Assembly (NCBI GenBank): GCA_003154055.1
Contig: PMCH01000319.1
Coordinates: forward strand, 9,082-16,382
Source: Acidobacteriaceae bacterium
Lineage (GTDB): Bacteria > Acidobacteriota > Terriglobia > Terriglobales > Acidobacteriaceae
Length of the DNA: 7,301 bases
Direction of reading: 5' to 3'
The translations under genes and the position numbers were made by a program. Below are positions 5,768 through 7,301 of this stretch, one piece after another. The notes under the pieces are model-generated. The model was given only the letters and a program-made list of their open reading frames with translations, was not told where the DNA came from and ran no database searches. Position 1 is the stretch's first letter. The number at the start of each line of letters is the position of its first letter.

Positions 5768-6757
5768 ATGGCTCTCGAACTTTTCACGTCGAAGGATTTG
5801 CCGACCGCGGTCCGGCAGGAGATCGTCGCCTTTCTTGACAGCCAGGATACGGGCCATCCATTTCAGTTCCCTCAGTGGGCGGGCGTGAGCACGAGTTTCG
5901 CGGTGCTGCGACAGGCTGGGCAAATTTGCTGGTTCGCGAGTTGCGGGACGCACTTCCCGCTAGGCAGGAGATTCCAGGCGTTTCGCGCGTTGATGATCAA
6001 TCGAGGTCCGGTCTGTGATGATCGCACGCGCTGGCAATCGGGATTGGAGGAACTTGTCCAGCATGCCCAAGAAGCTGGATTTGTTTTCCTGAAAGCGGCG
6101 CCGGACTGGTTACACCGGCAAGAGAATGACGCCACCCTCGACTTCGGCCAGGAGTGGGAACAGGATGGCGGAGAGCGCGCGTCGCTGCGCCTGGATTTGA
6201 CGAAGAGTAATGAGGAATTGCTCGCCGGACTCCGTAAGAACACGCGCTACGAGGTTCGGCGGGCGGAGCGAGTGAATGTAAAGGTTGAACCGGCCACACA
6301 AGATGCCGACCTTGAAGAATTTTTACAACTCTACGCGGGAATGGCGGAACGCAAAGGATTTTCTGCCGATCCACCGGAACACGTTCGAGGCATCGTTTGC
6401 TGGTTGATGACGGAGCCAACGAGGGGAGCCCTCTTGCTTGCTCGCGATCAGGCGTCGATTGCTGGCGGGGCGGTGATCGTGCGCTCCGGGAGACGTTGCT
6501 GGTACGTCTGGGGTGCAAGCGAGAAACACGATCAATTCAGCGCCGGCCATGCCCTCCAGTGGCGCGCGATTCAGTGGGCCAAAGCGCGCGGCTGCACCGA
6601 ATATGACTTTGGCGGATACACTCCCGGCGCGACCTCGGGCCCGGCGTGGTTCAAAGAGGGCTTCGGGGGCGAGGTTGTGCATTTTGTTCCCGCCCAGCGC
6701 AGAGTCATCCGGCGTGGACACTATGTTTTCGTCAACACTCTATCCAGGTTGCGCTAA
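5768..6757 (+). CDS. FemAB-like / lipid II glycyltransferase-like protein with GNAT fold
   Basis: The 329-residue cytoplasmic protein has features of the FemAB family, whose studied members transfer amino acids from aminoacyl-tRNA to peptidoglycan precursors; many family members in exopolysaccharide loci have no known acceptor. The first half contains SLRLDLTKSNEELLAGLR, then NTRYEVRRAERVNVKVEPA, the usual start of the second GNAT domain. Near the end come AGHALQWRAIQWAKARGC, TEYDFGGYTPG and WFKEGFGGEVV, the most diagnostic motifs. I place the start at the ATG at 5768 because family members begin near this point. A GTG at 5702, directly after the flippase stop, would add 22 residues across a tandem repeat. 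Neither has a good Shine-Dalgarno. It shares strand with the flippase and probably its transcript. No long coiled coil like that of staphylococcal Fem proteins is evident, so a different acyl acceptor is quite possible. Confidence 0.82.
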   Translation: MALELFTSKDLPTAVRQEIVAFLDSQDTGHPFQFPQWAGVSTSFAVLRQAGQICWFASCGTHFPLGRRFQAFRALMINRGPVCDDRTRWQSGLEELVQHAQEAGFVFLKAAPDWLHRQENDATLDFGQEWEQDGGERASLRLDLTKSNEELLAGLRKNTRYEVRRAERVNVKVEPATQDADLEEFLQLYAGMAERKGFSADPPEHVRGIVCWLMTEPTRGALLLARDQASIAGGAVIVRSGRRCWYVWGASEKHDQFSAGHALQWRAIQWAKARGCTEYDFGGYTPGATSGPAWFKEGFGGEVVHFVPAQRRVIRRGHYVFVNTLSRLR

Positions 6758-6804
6758 CCCACGTTCGTTCCAGCAAGCCACTACACGGCGAGACACGTTG
6801 CCTT

Positions 6805-7242
6805 TTACCTCGACAGCGCCCGGTCCGCCGAGAAGGCTCCCGCGCCACGCAATAGCAGGGTGGCCGCGATGGCAAGCGCCAGCAAGTGGTATTCGTATCC
6901 CTCGCCTTTCTGGGTGCCGAACCAGTTCATGAAAAACCCGTTGTGAATGTGGACCATGAAAATCGCGCCGACCATCAGGCCAGTCACGCCGAGAGTTGCG
7001 ATCCGGGTGAGTAATCCAACAATCAGTCCCAGCCCGGCGAAAAACTCTGTGATGATCACCATGAAGGCGAGAGCGGCCGGCATCCCCATGTGGGTGAGGA
7101 ATCCCATCGTCCCCGTGAAGCCGTAGCCGCCGAACCAGCCCAGCAATTTCTGGCACCCGTGCGCCAGGAACACCACGCCCAGGATCAGGCGCATGAAGGT
7201 CAACGTCACATCGTTAGTAGTGGAAATCACTCTTCTGAACAT
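6805..7242 (-). CDS. DoxX-family integral membrane protein
   Basis: The 145-residue protein has four membrane helices (about 13-31, 51-74, 77-99 and 119-135) and the DoxX signature HGCQKLLGWFGGYGFTGTMG between the first two. FMVIITEFFAGLGLIVGLL and MVGAIFMVHIHNGFF follow, as usual in the family. DoxX-like proteins are linked to quinone or thiol redox balance, and some form membrane complexes with thiosulfate-oxidising or oxidoreductase partners; the role of this one is not known. Two ATGs lie in tandem: AGGAG (7253-7249) is six bases from the second (7242) but only three from the first (7245), so I prefer 7242. It converges on the FemAB-like gene with 47 bases between the stops and no clear terminator there. 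Confidence 0.88.
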   Translation of the reverse strand: MFRRVISTTNDVTLTFMRLILGVVFLAHGCQKLLGWFGGYGFTGTMGFLTHMGMPAALAFMVIITEFFAGLGLIVGLLTRIATLGVTGLMVGAIFMVHIHNGFFMNWFGTQKGEGYEYHLLALAIAATLLLRGAGAFSADRALSR

Positions 7243-7248
7243 CATATT

Positions 7249-7254
7249 CTCCTC
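7249..7254 (-). promoter_or_regulatory. strong Shine-Dalgarno site (GAGGAG) of the DoxX gene
   Basis: The minus strand reads GAGGAG followed by AATATGATG. Spacing favours the second ATG (7242) over the first (7245). Confidence 0.7.
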
Positions 7255-7278
7255 GCAACTCGCGGTAGCGGACAGTAT

Positions 7279-7290
7279 TCGTTATAACGA
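7279..7290. promoter_or_regulatory. 12-bp perfect palindrome upstream of the DoxX gene
   Basis: TCGTTATAACGA is a perfect 12-bp palindrome about 35 bases before the DoxX start. On the minus strand TATAAC (7286-7281) within it could be the -10 hexamer; the -35 would lie beyond the window edge. A dimeric repressor bound here would block transcription. DoxX-like genes are often controlled by redox-sensing MarR/HxlR-type repressors, but this link is inference. Confidence 0.4.
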
Positions 7291-7301
7291 CTATATCGGA
7301 T

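Noticed and set aside
6758..6804. Bidirectional terminator between the convergent FemAB-like and DoxX genes
   Set aside because: No stem longer than about 4 bp and no proper T-tract can be found in the 47 bases.
1..7301. CRISPR array, tRNA, rRNA, insertion sequence or attachment site
   Set aside because: No regularly spaced long repeats, no tRNA-like cloverleaf, no transposase or integrase motif and no terminal inverted repeats were seen on either strand.

Overview
The window looks like chromosomal DNA of a GC-rich bacterium, most likely an acidobacterium (Terriglobia/Koribacter-like). This is inferred from the style of the proteins, mainly the N-terminus of the Crp/Fnr regulator and the FemAB-like protein. 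A degenerate GTCGTTG-type heptamer repeat between genes also fits. No rRNA or tRNA gene is visible, so the assignment is tentative. Apart from one AT-rich island, composition is fairly even. I see no insertion sequence, integrase, CRISPR array or phage gene.

Layout, left to right. (1) Positions 1-128, minus strand: the N-terminal 42 residues of a Crp/Fnr-family regulator with a three-cysteine cluster, cut by the window edge. (2) 270-728, plus: a small exported protein of unknown function. (3) 861-3284, plus: a complete bifunctional beta-oxidation enzyme of the FadN type, with the 3-hydroxyacyl-CoA dehydrogenase first and the enoyl-CoA hydratase last. All expected catalytic residues are present, but no thiolase or acyl-CoA dehydrogenase lies beside it here. 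(4) 3289-4053, plus: an AT-rich control region followed by a two-gene toxin-antitoxin locus. The toxin is a standard MazF-type ribonuclease. The antitoxin appears unusual: a WNG/SRG/WF-type globular domain of unknown function carries a MazE-like acidic tail. Its promoter sits in four heptamers spaced exactly 12 bp apart. (5) 4142-6757, plus: a 14-helix polysaccharide flippase of the MOP superfamily followed by a FemAB-like double-GNAT transferase, probably a cell-envelope or exopolysaccharide pair. A 16-bp tandem repeat lies directly before the likely FemAB start. (6) 6805-7242, minus: a DoxX-family membrane protein with a strong Shine-Dalgarno site and a 12-bp perfect palindrome upstream, convergent with the FemAB-like gene.

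The genes do not form one pathway. The window is a mosaic: a regulator and secreted protein, a fatty-acid oxidation enzyme, an inserted-looking toxin-antitoxin module, an envelope pair and a redox-related membrane protein. The best candidate for something undescribed is the toxin-antitoxin module at 3289-4053, because both the antitoxin architecture and the phased operator-like repeats are unusual. The claim rests on motif recognition by eye and needs a profile search.
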